Of a stretch of DNA of 64,000 nucleotides, positions 26,302 to 36,954 are shown piece by piece; position 1 is the first letter of the stretch, and every line of letters begins with the position of its first letter. The notes beneath the pieces are model-generated. The model had not been told where the DNA came from, searched no databases, and was given only the letters and a program-made list of their open reading frames with translations. Position numbers and translations under genes: made by a program. The DNA is from Rhodococcoides corynebacterioides NBRC 14404 (GTDB lineage Bacteria > Actinomycetota > Actinomycetes > Mycobacteriales > Mycobacteriaceae), in contig NZ_BCWV01000005.1 of assembly GCF_001894765.1 (NCBI RefSeq), positions 341,982 through 405,981 on the forward strand, in the 5' to 3' direction.

Positions 26302-28020
26302 GTGGGTAACCACCGCCGCGATCACGCGGAGCGACGACGCCGCGGGGTCTCCCGCGGCGTCGTCGCGACCGTCGTGGTCCTCCTCCTGCTCGCGGCCGCC
26401 GTGGTCGGCTGGTTCGCCGTCCGCGACCGGTCGGCCGAGGAGGCCGAGCAGGCCGCCCGGGCCTGCGTCGAGGGCGAGGCCACCCTGGCCGTCACCGCCG
26501 ATCCGGACGTCGCGGACGTGCTGCGCACCCTCGGCGAGTCCTGGACGGCCGGGGGCCCGGTGGTGCGGGATCACTGCATCACGACGGCGGTGACCGCCGC
26601 GCCCACGGCAGTCGCCGCCGAGGCCCTCGCCGCCACGACGTACGACCCGTCCGCCGCGGGACCCGAGCCGGCGTTGTGGGTGCCCAGCGACACGGCCGCG
26701 GCAGCAGCGGTCGCCGCACGCGGCACGGACATCACCCCGCGGTCGGTGGTCACCTCACCCGTGGTCCTCGGGGCCGCACCCACCGTCGCCGACGGTCTCG
26801 CTGCTGCCGGGTCGCGGTGGACCGACCTTCCCGCACTGGCGTCGTCGGCCGACCCGCTGCGGCTCGCCCTGCCCACGGGCCCCGCGACCGCGGCCACTCT
26901 GGTGGCGGTGGCCACCGACCCCGGGACGGAGACCCAGCCGCTGACGGTCGACCGCGCCACGTCGCCCGCCGCGGTGTCGGCGGTGTCCCGCCTCGCGCTG
27001 GCCGCGCGCGACGTTCCGGCCGACATCGCCGACGTCGACGCCGCCCTCGACACGATCGTCCGAGCTCCCGATCCGACCGCGGCGCCGGTTCGCGCCGTCC
27101 CGGTCACAGAGCAGCAGCTCGCGATGCGCATCCGCGAGGGCCAGCAGCTCGCAGCGTTCCGACCGGCCGGGCCGACACCGATGGCGGATCACCCCGGGCT
27201 GGTCCTCGCGACCGCGGATCCGACGGCGCGGGCCGCAGCGGCGGAGTTCCTCGACTACGTCCGGTCGGCCCCGGGCCGCGAGGCGTTCCTCGCGGCCGGC
27301 TTCCGCGTCCCCGGCGAGTCCACCGACACCCCCGACCCGATCGTTGGGCTGGACTTCCCCGCGGTGGACCCGGTCGCGCCGGTTCCGACCGCCGACGCCC
27401 GAGCTGCGGTGCTCGGTACCGCTGCGGAGCCGAGTCGACCGGCGTCCACCACCGTGCTGCTCGACGTGTCCGGGTCGATGGAGTCGATCGACGGCGGGAG
27501 CACCCGGCTCGACAACGTCCGCGCGGCACTCGGCCAGGCGACCGGCGCACTGTCCGGCGACGGCCGCCTCGGCGTGTGGATCTACAGCCGCGGTCTGGAC
27601 GGATCCCGCCCGTACCGCGTCCTCGCACCGCTGGGCCCGTCGGCGGAGAGCGCACGGACCGGTCTGGACGCCCTCTCGGGCATCACCCCGCAGACCGCCA
27701 CCTCGACGTACGCGTCGGTCCTCGCCGCGTACCGCTCGGCCGTCGAGAACTGGAGTCCCGACGGCCCCCAGTCCGTTCTGCTCGTGACCGACGGACCCAA
27801 CGACGACACGTCGATCTCACCGTCGTCGTTCCTGCAGTCGCTGGCCGACGCCGCCGATCCGGCGCGTCCGGTCCGCCTCGACGTCGTGTCGCTGGCGGAC
27901 GCTTCCGATATCGACACCCTGCGCAGCGCCGCAGGGCAGACAGGTGGAGACGTGATCGTCACAGCATCGTCCGACCCCGGCCTGGCCGGAACCCTCGAGC
28001 GACTGACCTCCGCCCGGTGA
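26302..28020 (+). CDS. Membrane-anchored protein with solute-binding-like and von Willebrand A domains
   Basis: The 572-residue protein has an Arg/His-rich cytoplasmic start, one membrane anchor (~residues 19-40) and an extracytoplasmic region. Residues ~45-340 resemble a type-2 solute-binding fold; residues ~385-572 form a VWA domain with the metal-ion site LLDVSGSME (DxSxS), LLVTDGPNDD and a conserved Thr. Such proteins often chaperone or scaffold metal-dependent assemblies at the envelope. Its position after glcB matches Rv1836c. It begins with GTG six bases after glcB and overlaps the following phosphoesterase gene, so it may be co-expressed with both. Function not established. Confidence 0.75.
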   Translation: MGNHRRDHAERRRRGVSRGVVATVVVLLLLAAAVVGWFAVRDRSAEEAEQAARACVEGEATLAVTADPDVADVLRTLGESWTAGGPVVRDHCITTAVTAAPTAVAAEALAATTYDPSAAGPEPALWVPSDTAAAAAVAARGTDITPRSVVTSPVVLGAAPTVADGLAAAGSRWTDLPALASSADPLRLALPTGPATAATLVAVATDPGTETQPLTVDRATSPAAVSAVSRLALAARDVPADIADVDAALDTIVRAPDPTAAPVRAVPVTEQQLAMRIREGQQLAAFRPAGPTPMADHPGLVLATADPTARAAAAEFLDYVRSAPGREAFLAAGFRVPGESTDTPDPIVGLDFPAVDPVAPVPTADARAAVLGTAAEPSRPASTTVLLDVSGSMESIDGGSTRLDNVRAALGQATGALSGDGRLGVWIYSRGLDGSRPYRVLAPLGPSAESARTGLDALSGITPQTATSTYASVLAAYRSAVENWSPDGPQSVLLVTDGPNDDTSISPSSFLQSLADAADPARPVRLDVVSLADASDIDTLRSAAGQTGGDVIVTASSDPGLAGTLERLTSAR

Positions 28021-29159
28021 TGCGCATGGCGGTGTTCGCCGTCGTCCTCGGGCTCGTGACGTTCTGGCTGCACCGACGCCTCGTCGTCGCCGGCGACCTC
28101 CGCCGCGGCACCGGCCGCGTCGTCGATGCAGTAATCGTCCTGTTCTGGGCGGCGGCCGTCATCGGCATCGGCTCCGGTGAGGTTCTCGACCCGTCGTGGG
28201 CTCGATACGTCGCCTACCCGGGTCTGAGCTGGCTGGCGGTTCTGCTCTACCTCGTGCTCGGCTCCATCCTGATCGCCCTGGTCGCGGGGCTGATGCGGCT
28301 CGGCGCCGCCGTGGTGCGCCGGGACGGCACGGACGCCCGCCGCACCACGGTGCGCCGGGCCAACACCGTGCTCGTGCTGGGTACGGTCGCGGCCGTGGGC
28401 TACGGCGTGGTGGACGCGGCCTCGCCCGAGGTCACTCGCACCCAGGTCAGCCTGCCCGGTCTGCCCGCCTCGTTCGACGGCATGCGAGTCGCCGTGGTGT
28501 CCGACCTGCACGTCGGTCCCGCACGCGGTGAGCGCTTCGTCGCCGGCGTGGTCGACGAGATCCTGGCGCAGTCGCCGGACCTGATCCTGGTGGCGGGCGA
28601 CCTGATCGACGGCACCACGGAGCTGGTCGGGCCGTCGCTCGCGCCCCTGAGCCGCCTCGACGCTCCGATGGGGGTCTTCGTCACCAGCGGCAACCACGAG
28701 TTCTACGCCGGCGACGGCGGCCGCTGGCTGGACCTGTTCGACTCCCTGGGGCCCACCGTGCTCCGCAACGAGCCGGTCCAGCTCCGGCGCGGGTCCGACA
28801 CGATCGACCTGGTGGGCATCGAGGACCTCACCGCCCCGGAGCCGTACCAGCCGGATCTGCCCGCGGCGCTGAACGGCACCGACCGGGACGACTTCCAGCT
28901 GCTCGTCGCGCATCAGCCGAAGCAGGCGCTGGAGGCGTCCGATCTCGGAGTGGATCTGCAGGTGTCGGGTCACACGCACGGCGGACAGATCTGGCCGATC
29001 CCGTACCTGGTGCCGCTGCAACAGCCCACCGTGCAGGGGCTCGACACCATCGGGAACACCACGATCTACACCACCCGCGGCGCCGGGGCCTGGGGGCCAC
29101 CGGTCCGCATCGGCGCGCCGCCGGAGATCACGATGCTCGAACTCCGGTCGGCGGCCTGA
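28020..29159 (+). CDS. Membrane-anchored calcineurin-like metallophosphoesterase
   Basis: The 379-residue protein has four predicted membrane helices in the first ~130 residues, then a phosphoesterase domain with the dinuclear-metal motifs SDLHVGP, GDLIDG, SGNHEFY, VAHQPKQ and SGHTHGGQIWP. Relatives (YkuE/YaeI type) hydrolyse phosphodiester or lipid pyrophosphate bonds near the membrane. The ATG overlaps the last base of the VWA gene stop; a GTG three bases earlier or an ATG at 28026 are alternatives. It ends 10 bp from the convergent gcvP. Substrate unknown. Confidence 0.85.
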   Translation: MRMAVFAVVLGLVTFWLHRRLVVAGDLRRGTGRVVDAVIVLFWAAAVIGIGSGEVLDPSWARYVAYPGLSWLAVLLYLVLGSILIALVAGLMRLGAAVVRRDGTDARRTTVRRANTVLVLGTVAAVGYGVVDAASPEVTRTQVSLPGLPASFDGMRVAVVSDLHVGPARGERFVAGVVDEILAQSPDLILVAGDLIDGTTELVGPSLAPLSRLDAPMGVFVTSGNHEFYAGDGGRWLDLFDSLGPTVLRNEPVQLRRGSDTIDLVGIEDLTAPEPYQPDLPAALNGTDRDDFQLLVAHQPKQALEASDLGVDLQVSGHTHGGQIWPIPYLVPLQQPTVQGLDTIGNTTIYTTRGAGAWGPPVRIGAPPEITMLELRSAA

Positions 29160-29169
29160 TCCGACGCGG

Positions 29170-32013
<2,844 letters not shown>

Positions 32014-32059
32014 GGATTACTCCCGAGGGGCTCGCGGTGAGGTGCACGTCCTCCGCGCA

Positions 32060-32292
32060 GGGAAGGACGCCCCTCCCCCTCTGTCGTGTGCCCGTGACCA
32101 CGGGCGCCTGAGAGATTCGGCGCGGCTACGCCTTTCCCCGTGGGCGGGTGGGCTGTTCCACCGCTTTCCAGAGGCGTCGGAGCCCGCACGGTCCGGGTGC
32201 CTGAGAGATTGACGGAGAGGTGCTGCTCCTTCGGCGCTCGACTCGATGACGACCACGAGGGCCGGACCGAGATCGAAGCTCTCCCGTGCGGC
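32060..32292 (-). ncRNA. Tandem glycine riboswitch upstream of gcvP
   Basis: Reading leftwards, two consecutive aptamers are visible. The first runs from CGGGAGAGC (about 32289) through CGCCGAAGGAGCA and AATCTCTCAGGCA to CTCTGGAAAG (about 32163). The second runs through CACGGGGAAAGGCG and AATCTCTCAGGCGCCCG to about 32060. The repeated AATCTCTCAGGC cores and the CGCCGAAGGAGCA block are hallmarks of the cooperative glycine riboswitch. The region fills most of the 308-bp gap and ends about 50 nt before the gcvP GTG. It should switch on gcvP when glycine is abundant. Confidence 0.93.
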
Positions 32293-32307
32293 GTCGACGC
32301 ACGGCCG

Positions 32308-32313
32308 AGTATA
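32308..32313 (-). promoter_or_regulatory. Likely -10 element of the gcvP riboswitch transcript
   Basis: TATACT read leftwards lies about 16 bases before the riboswitch's first stem, right after the stop of the upstream MerR gene. No good -35 hexamer is seen at the expected distance. Confidence 0.55.
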
Positions 32314-32321
32314 GGCCGGGT

Positions 32322-32939
32322 TCAGCCCGTCTTGCGGCTGGCGCGGTTCTTCCGCCGGGACGCGAGCTCGTCCTCGGGGGTCGGCTGCGCTTCCCCGCCG
32401 TCGGCCCGCTCGGCCGGGAAGTCGGCGATGGTGCCGGTCAGCTCGCGCATGGCGCCGCTGACGGCGATCCCGAAGACCCCCTGTCCGCCCTGGAGCAGGT
32501 CCACCACTTCCTCGGCGGACGTGCACTCGTAGACGGTGGTGCCGTCGGAGAACAACGTGATGCGCGCCAGATCGGCGACGCCGCGACGACGGAGGTGGTC
32601 GACGGCGACGCGGATGTTCTGCAGCGAGATCCCGGTGTCGAGGAGACGCTTGACGATCTTCAGGACCAGGATGTCCTTGAAGGAGTAGAGCCGCTGGCTG
32701 CCGGATCCGGCCGCGCCGCGGATCGAGGGCACCACCAGGCCGGTGCGGGCCCAGTAGTCGAGCTGGCGGTACGTGATGCCCGCGATCTGGCAGGCGCTGG
32801 GAACGCGGTAGCCGACCAGCTCGTCCGGCACGGAGTCGTCGGGGAAGAGACCGGGCTGCACCTCGTCCGCGCCGACGGCACCGACAGCGCCGTCGTCGGA
32901 CTGCGGAGTCTGCTGCGGCTCCAGCGGCTGATCTGCCAC
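32322..32939 (-). CDS. MerR-family regulator, Rv1830 (ResR/McdR)-like
   Basis: The 205-residue protein has a disordered acidic lead of ~35 residues, then the MerR helix-turn-helix and wing (YRVPSACQIAGITYRQLDYWARTGLVVPS ... QRLYSFKDILVLKIVKRLLDTGISLQNIRVAVDHL) and a C-terminal effector-like part (YECTSAEEVVDLLQGGQGVFGIAVS). M. tuberculosis Rv1830 is reported to tune growth and cell division and recovery from antibiotics. The gene order here (gcvP, this gene, DUF151, MerR, garA) is the same as Rv1832-Rv1827. No metal-binding Cys set is present. The effector is unknown. Confidence 0.88.
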   Translation of the reverse strand: MADQPLEPQQTPQSDDGAVGAVGADEVQPGLFPDDSVPDELVGYRVPSACQIAGITYRQLDYWARTGLVVPSIRGAAGSGSQRLYSFKDILVLKIVKRLLDTGISLQNIRVAVDHLRRRGVADLARITLFSDGTTVYECTSAEEVVDLLQGGQGVFGIAVSGAMRELTGTIADFPAERADGGEAQPTPEDELASRRKNRASRKTG

Positions 32940-33109
32940 GTTGTTCTCTCCCTCTCGGATGTGTCTCTCGCGGTGAAACCGGCGATGAACTCCGTGACAT
33001 CCGACAACTCGACCTCTCGGTCGAGACTACGCCAGTCGCGCCGACGGCACGTGCTTCATCGACCCGAACGCTAGAGACCGAGGAGGTGCCGCACAACGCG
33101 CCACGCGGT

Positions 33110-33140
33110 GAGTCTCTACCTCAAGTCGAGGGTGAGACTC
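33110..33140 (-). terminator. Imperfect long dyad after the DUF151 gene (terminator or operator)
   Basis: GAGTCTCTACCTC (33110-33122) and GAGGGTGAGACTC (33128-33140) pair at 11 of 13 positions around AAGTC, starting six bases beyond the DUF151 stop. It can fold as a terminator, but it also lies in the promoter region of the Rv1830-like MerR gene (start 32939) and could be a MerR operator. The rest of the 206-bp gap shows nothing else. Confidence 0.4.
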
Positions 33141-33145
33141 GATCG

Positions 33146-33619
33146 TTATCCGTCCGTGGCCTTGAAGTCGTCGGGCGAGATGGTGTCGAGGAACTCCTTG
33201 AACTTCTCCACCTCGTCCTCCTTCTCGTCCGGCATGACCAGACCGGCTTCGGCGAGCACGGATTCCTCCGCGTGGATCGGCACCCCGGCGCGCAGCGCGA
33301 TGGCCACGGAGTCGGACGGGCGGGCGGACACGCGCACGTTCTGGTCGAACACCAGATCCGCGTAGAACGTGCCTTCCTGCAGGTCGACGATGCGCACCTC
33401 ACGCAGTGACCGCCCCAACGCGGTCACGATGTCCCCGATCAGATCGTGCGTGAGCGGCCGCGGAGGTTGCACCCCTTGCTGCTCGAGCGCGATGGCCGTG
33501 GCCTCGGTCTGTCCGATCCAGATGGGCAGATACCGTTCGCCGTCCTCCTCGCGAAGAAGAAGAACCGGCTGGTTCTGGGGTTGTTCGACCCTGATTCCGA
33601 TGACGCGCATCTCGCTCAT
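33146..33619 (-). CDS. DUF151 bifunctional-nuclease family protein (Rv1829-like)
   Basis: The 157-residue protein shows the family core MRVIGIRVEQPQNQPVLLLRE, YLPIWIGQTEATAIALEQQG, RPLTHDLIGDIVTALG, TFYADLVFDQ and SARPSDSVAIALRAGVPI. The ATG at 33619 follows a GGGAGG ribosome site; the frame is open further upstream but with no start signal. Plant members show RNase/DNase activity; bacterial function is unproven. It lies between two MerR genes exactly as Rv1829 does between Rv1830 and Rv1828. A possible partner in the same regulatory module; no catalytic residues can be assigned safely. Confidence 0.88.
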   Translation of the reverse strand: MSEMRVIGIRVEQPQNQPVLLLREEDGERYLPIWIGQTEATAIALEQQGVQPPRPLTHDLIGDIVTALGRSLREVRIVDLQEGTFYADLVFDQNVRVSARPSDSVAIALRAGVPIHAEESVLAEAGLVMPDEKEDEVEKFKEFLDTISPDDFKATDG

Positions 33620-33719
33620 CGCGCTTGCCTCCCACCTGCTCGACGCACCCGTTCGAGTGTAGTGACGCACCCCGACTCCCGTCGCGGGTCCGCCGGGCCC
33701 CGCCGGTCCGGCACGCCCG

Positions 33720-34463
33720 TCAGTCCAGCACGCCCCGCACGGCCGCCTTCACCAGCGACGTGTGCAGGGTCAGCGACAGGGCGGCCAGTTCGCGGACGAG
33801 CTCCTCGGCACGGTCCCGCGCCCCCGCGTCACGACCCAGGGCCACCGGGCCCGCCACCTGCGCCAACAAGGTGGCCTCCCGGTCCGCGGCGAGCTTGAAC
33901 GCCCGCAGATGCCGCACTTCGAGGCCGTACTGCGCCATCGCCGCGGCGGTGCGCACCAGGACCACCGCGTCCTCGTCGAAGAAGCCCGCAGGTCCCGCGG
34001 TCACCAGGCCTGCCTTCTGAAGATCGACCAGGAACGCCTCGTCGACGCCGGCGCGCTCGAGCAGGTCGGCGCGACTCATCCGCACGCGTCGCTCGCCGAG
34101 AAATTCGGTGGGCGAGACGGTCGGCGCGAGCGCGAGCGCCCGCGGTCCACGGCGCGGACCTCGCGCGGCGCCGTCGGCGGCCGCCACGGTCGCACCCTCG
34201 TCGAGGGCGTCGAGCTGTTCCTTGATGACCTTCAACGGAAGGTAGTGGTCGCGCTGCGCGGTGAGCACGTACTTCAGGCGCTCGCAATCCTGAACGGAGA
34301 AGCGACGGTAGCCCGACGCCGTCCGTTCCGGAGAGATCAGACCCTCGGCTTCGAGGAACCGGATCTTCGAAATGGTGACGTCGGGGAAATCCGGGCGGAG
34401 TCGATCGAGCACGGTGCCGATCGACATTCCGCCGCTGGTGGATTGCTGCCCGACTGCGGTCAT
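33720..34463 (-). CDS. MerR-family regulator, Rv1828-like
   Basis: The 247-residue protein has a MerR DNA-binding domain (MSIGTVLDRLRPDFPDVTISKIRFLEAEGLISPERTASGYRRFS, then DCERLKYVLTAQRDHYLPLKVIKEQLDAL), a Pro/Arg-rich linker of ~35 residues and a second all-helical domain (MSRADLLERAGVDEAFLVDLQKAGLV ... FFDEDAVVLVRTAAAMAQYGLEVRHLRAFKLAADRE). That second domain itself resembles a MerR-type winged helix, as in Rv1828. The ATG overlaps the garA stop (ATGA), so regulator and GarA are made together. The M. tuberculosis protein binds DNA and its own promoter; the ligand is unknown. Confidence 0.9.
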   Translation of the reverse strand: MTAVGQQSTSGGMSIGTVLDRLRPDFPDVTISKIRFLEAEGLISPERTASGYRRFSVQDCERLKYVLTAQRDHYLPLKVIKEQLDALDEGATVAAADGAARGPRRGPRALALAPTVSPTEFLGERRVRMSRADLLERAGVDEAFLVDLQKAGLVTAGPAGFFDEDAVVLVRTAAAMAQYGLEVRHLRAFKLAADREATLLAQVAGPVALGRDAGARDRAEELVRELAALSLTLHTSLVKAAVRGVLD

Positions 34464-34954
34464 CGACTGCCCGCGGACGCCTCGCCGGCCGCGCCGCTGG
34501 CCTGACCCTTCGGGCCGGTCAGGAAGACCAGGCGGAACTTGCCGATCTGCACCTCGTCGCCGTTGGCCAGGACGGCCGAGTCGACGGGTTCACGGTTGAC
34601 GTAGGTGCCGTTGAGGCTGCCCACGTCGACGACCTGGAAGTTGTCCTCGTCCTGCCGGAACTCCGCGTGACGACGGCTGACGGTCACGTCGTCGAGGAAG
34701 ATGTCGCTGTCCGGGTGGCGCCCGGCCGAGGTGGTCGGCTGATCGAGCAGGAAGCGCGATCCGGCGTTGGGGCCGCGCTTGACCACGAGGAGCGCCGATC
34801 CGACGGGCAGGCCCTCGACGCCCGACACGGGGGCTTCGGACGACGTCCCCTGCGCGGCAGCGGAATCCATCTCGTTGAGGAAATCCGCACGGAAGACCGA
34901 AGTGGTCTCCGCGGGGGCCTCTCCGTACACGCCGTCGTTGCCGTTGTCGCTCAC
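34460..34954 (-). CDS. garA: GarA, FHA-domain regulator of 2-oxoglutarate/glutamate metabolism
   Basis: The 164-residue protein begins with GTG after a GGAGGAG site. Residues 16-19 are the ETTS motif with Thr17 and Thr18, the sites phosphorylated by PknG and PknB in mycobacteria. An FHA domain follows (GRHPDSDIFLDD, SRRHAEF, LNGTYVN). Unphosphorylated GarA binds and inhibits 2-oxoglutarate dehydrogenase and NAD-glutamate dehydrogenase and activates glutamate synthase; phosphorylation makes it bind its own tail and switch off. Both parts are intact here, so the switch should work. It is coupled to the MerR gene and lies downstream of gcvH, as Rv1827-Rv1826. Confidence 0.96.
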   Translation of the reverse strand: MSDNGNDGVYGEAPAETTSVFRADFLNEMDSAAAQGTSSEAPVSGVEGLPVGSALLVVKRGPNAGSRFLLDQPTTSAGRHPDSDIFLDDVTVSRRHAEFRQDEDNFQVVDVGSLNGTYVNREPVDSAVLANGDEVQIGKFRLVFLTGPKGQASGAAGEASAGSR

Positions 34955-34970
34955 GTTTCTCCTCCTCGGT

Positions 34971-34997
34971 CCGATCGGTCGTGACTCGACCGATCGG
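34971..34997 (-). promoter_or_regulatory. Perfect 11-bp inverted repeat in the garA leader
   Basis: CCGATCGGTCG (34971-34981) and CGACCGATCGG (34987-34997) pair perfectly around TGACT. The stem ends about 17 bases before the GTG, close to the ribosome site. It could be a repressor or MerR operator, an RNA stem affecting garA translation, or a terminator between gcvH and garA; the sequence alone does not decide. Nothing else is evident in the 197-bp gap. Confidence 0.5.
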
Positions 34998-35151
34998 CTC
35001 GGCACGTATCGATGGTGCTTCTCCGGCGGACTGCCGGCTACTGCTGTCGGACACTCGGCCGTGGGGCCCGCGACCGACGTGAGGACCTTACCGACCGTAC
35101 CTTGCGGACCCGGTCGCACGGGCACGCTTGCCCACCCGTCGACGTCGGCCG

Positions 35152-35556
35152 TTATGCGGCTGTGATGGACGCGTAGGCCTCCGCGTCCAGCATCCCCTCG
35201 AGTGCGTCGTCGAGGTCGGACTCGGATGCCGCGGTCAGGTCGACGAGCCACCCGGCGCCGTAGGGGTCGGAGTTCACCAGTTCGGGATCGCCGTCGAGTT
35301 CACCGTTGACGGCGGCCACGGTGCCGCTCAGCGGGGCGTAGATGTCGGACACGCTCTTGGTGGACTCGACCTCGCCGAACGACTCGCCGGAGGTCACGGC
35401 GTCGTCCTCGGCGGGCAGCTGCACGAACACCACGTCGCCGAGTTGCGACTGGGCGTAGTCGGTGATGCCGATGCGGACGGTGGTCGGCCCGGTGCGCTGC
35501 ACCCACTCGTGCTCGGCCGTGTACCGCAACTCGGCGGGAATGTCGGTCTGGCTCAC
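35152..35556 (-). CDS. gcvH: Glycine cleavage system H protein
   Basis: The 134-residue lipoyl carrier shows [29 protein letters not shown] and the lipoylation site ESTKSVSD with Lys67, then [14 protein letters not shown]. It shuttles the aminomethyl group from GcvP to GcvT and then gives electrons to lipoamide dehydrogenase. No riboswitch is visible upstream of this gene, so glycine control seems restricted to gcvP. It lies with garA as Rv1826-Rv1827. Length is normal. Confidence 0.97.
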   Translation of the reverse strand: MSQTDIPAELRYTAEHEWVQRTGPTTVRIGITDYAQSQLGDVVFVQLPAEDDAVTSGESFGEVESTKSVSDIYAPLSGTVAAVNGELDGDPELVNSDPYGAGWLVDLTAASESDLDDALEGMLDAEAYASITAA

Positions 35557-35633
35557 GTGATCTCGGTCCTTTCGGTCACCGGGTGGCGAACGTGCGTCCC
35601 GGCTGGGTCACCGCTGCCGCGCCGAGCGTACCG

Positions 35634-36275
35634 TCACCGGCCGACCCGTCGCGGCAGACGTCGAACCGGACCGAACGCCAACCGCAGGTAGAGCACGCCG
35701 GTCCACACGTAGAGGCCCGTGCCCCAGATCAGCAGCGCGGACGCGACGGGTCGCAGCGCGTCGGTCGTCGTGGTGTCCAGGTTCGCCGCCAGCAGCAGCG
35801 GCAGCGCGACCATGACGACGAACGTGGCGGCCTTGCCGAGGTAGACGACCTCGGGTGGACCGAGGCCGCGTCGCCGGTACAGCAGCAGCGCAGCGGCCAG
35901 GACGGCGTCGCGCCCGACGAGCACCACCGCGATCCACCACGGCACGATGCCGGCGATCGCGAATCCGCCGAGGGTGGCCACGACGTAGAGACGGTCCACG
36001 AACGGGTCGAGCAGCGCCCCGAGCGCCGACGACTGGTCGAGAATCCTCGCGAGCTTGCCGTCGAGGAAGTCGGTGGCCCCGCTGATCAACAGCAGGGTCA
36101 GCGCCCATCCGTAGGCCTGGTCGACCAGGAGCAGCCAGAGGAAGACGGGAACACCGATCAGCCGAACCACGCTGAGCGCGTTGGGAATCGTGACGATGCG
36201 ATCCGCGAGCACGGTCGCGATCGTGCCGGTGGCCCGGACAGGCTGGGCAGGCTCGGCAGGCTCGGGTGCCGTCAT
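35634..36275 (-). CDS. pgsA2: CDP-alcohol phosphatidyltransferase (PgsA2-like)
   Basis: The 213-residue membrane enzyme has about six helices and the full CDP-alcohol motif D-x2-D-G-x2-A-R-x8-G-x3-D-x3-D in TDFLDGKLARILDQ and SALGALLDPFVDR, with all metal-binding Asp present. It joins CDP-diacylglycerol with an alcohol phosphate to make phosphatidylglycerol-phosphate or cardiolipin. Rv1822 (pgsA2) is the positional match. The ATG at 36275 gives the usual length; the frame continues upstream into the Nudix gene without a better start. The product matters for the MprF-like enzyme elsewhere in the window, whose lipid substrate may be phosphatidylglycerol. Confidence 0.88.
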   Translation of the reverse strand: MTAPEPAEPAQPVRATGTIATVLADRIVTIPNALSVVRLIGVPVFLWLLLVDQAYGWALTLLLISGATDFLDGKLARILDQSSALGALLDPFVDRLYVVATLGGFAIAGIVPWWIAVVLVGRDAVLAAALLLYRRRGLGPPEVVYLGKAATFVVMVALPLLLAANLDTTTTDALRPVASALLIWGTGLYVWTGVLYLRLAFGPVRRLPRRVGR

Positions 36276-36298
36276 CGCCCGAGCATGGCACACCCCTC

Positions 36299-36925
36299 TC
36301 AACGCCAGGCGAAGACGGGTTGTTCGAAGTCGGCGACGCGGGTGGCGCGTCCGTGCAGGACCACCTCGCGGAACTGGTGGACCAGGGCACCGGTCGGGGC
36401 GTGGATGCGCGTGGTGCGGAAGGGCCATTGCACGACGGGACGGGGCGACTCGGGAATCGTGACGAACTGCGCGTCGACGTCGATCTCGTCGATGCCGACG
36501 AGGTAGAGCACGTCGACCTCGTCGGGACTGGGCCGTAGCGGACCGGGAACGTCGGCGATCCACACGACGAACGGGGTGATGACGTAGCCCGAGCGCGTCG
36601 CGTAGTCGTCCAGTCGGCCGAGGATCGCCTCGTGTCCGACCAGGACGCCGATCTCCTCGTGCAGTTCGCGCAGCACGGCGTCCTCGGCGCTCTCCCCGTC
36701 GTCCAGGCGACCGCCGGGCAACGCGAACTGCCCCGGATGAGCGCGCATCCGCGTCGGCCGTCGCGTGAGCACGAGGTCACGCACACCCGGCTCGCCCGCC
36801 ACGGCGAGAGCCACGGCCGCTCGGCGATGGTCGCCGGTCTCCAGGGGACGCGCGTCGAACGCCGCGAGCCGGGCGACGATCGCGTCGCGTTCGAGTCGGG
36901 TGTCGGGCACCGGTCCGTCGGTCAC
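36299..36925 (-). CDS. Nudix hydrolase, CoA-pyrophosphatase type
   Basis: The 208-residue protein has a perfect Nudix box at residues 72-94 (G-x5-E-x7-REL-x-EE-x-GV, beginning GGRLDDGES), preceded by RPTRMRAHPGQFALPGG, a segment typical of the CoA-type (NudL/YeaB) group that splits CoA into 4'-phosphopantetheine and 3',5'-ADP. The start is GTG at 36925. It reads leftwards 23 bp before the phosphatidyltransferase gene and probably shares its message. The GAF regulator gene ends 29 bp upstream. Confidence 0.88.
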   Translation of the reverse strand: MTDGPVPDTRLERDAIVARLAAFDARPLETGDHRRAAVALAVAGEPGVRDLVLTRRPTRMRAHPGQFALPGGRLDDGESAEDAVLRELHEEIGVLVGHEAILGRLDDYATRSGYVITPFVVWIADVPGPLRPSPDEVDVLYLVGIDEIDVDAQFVTIPESPRPVVQWPFRTTRIHAPTGALVHQFREVVLHGRATRVADFEQPVFAWR

Positions 36926-36954
36926 CCGGTCATTCGATCACGGGGGTCGGTCGA

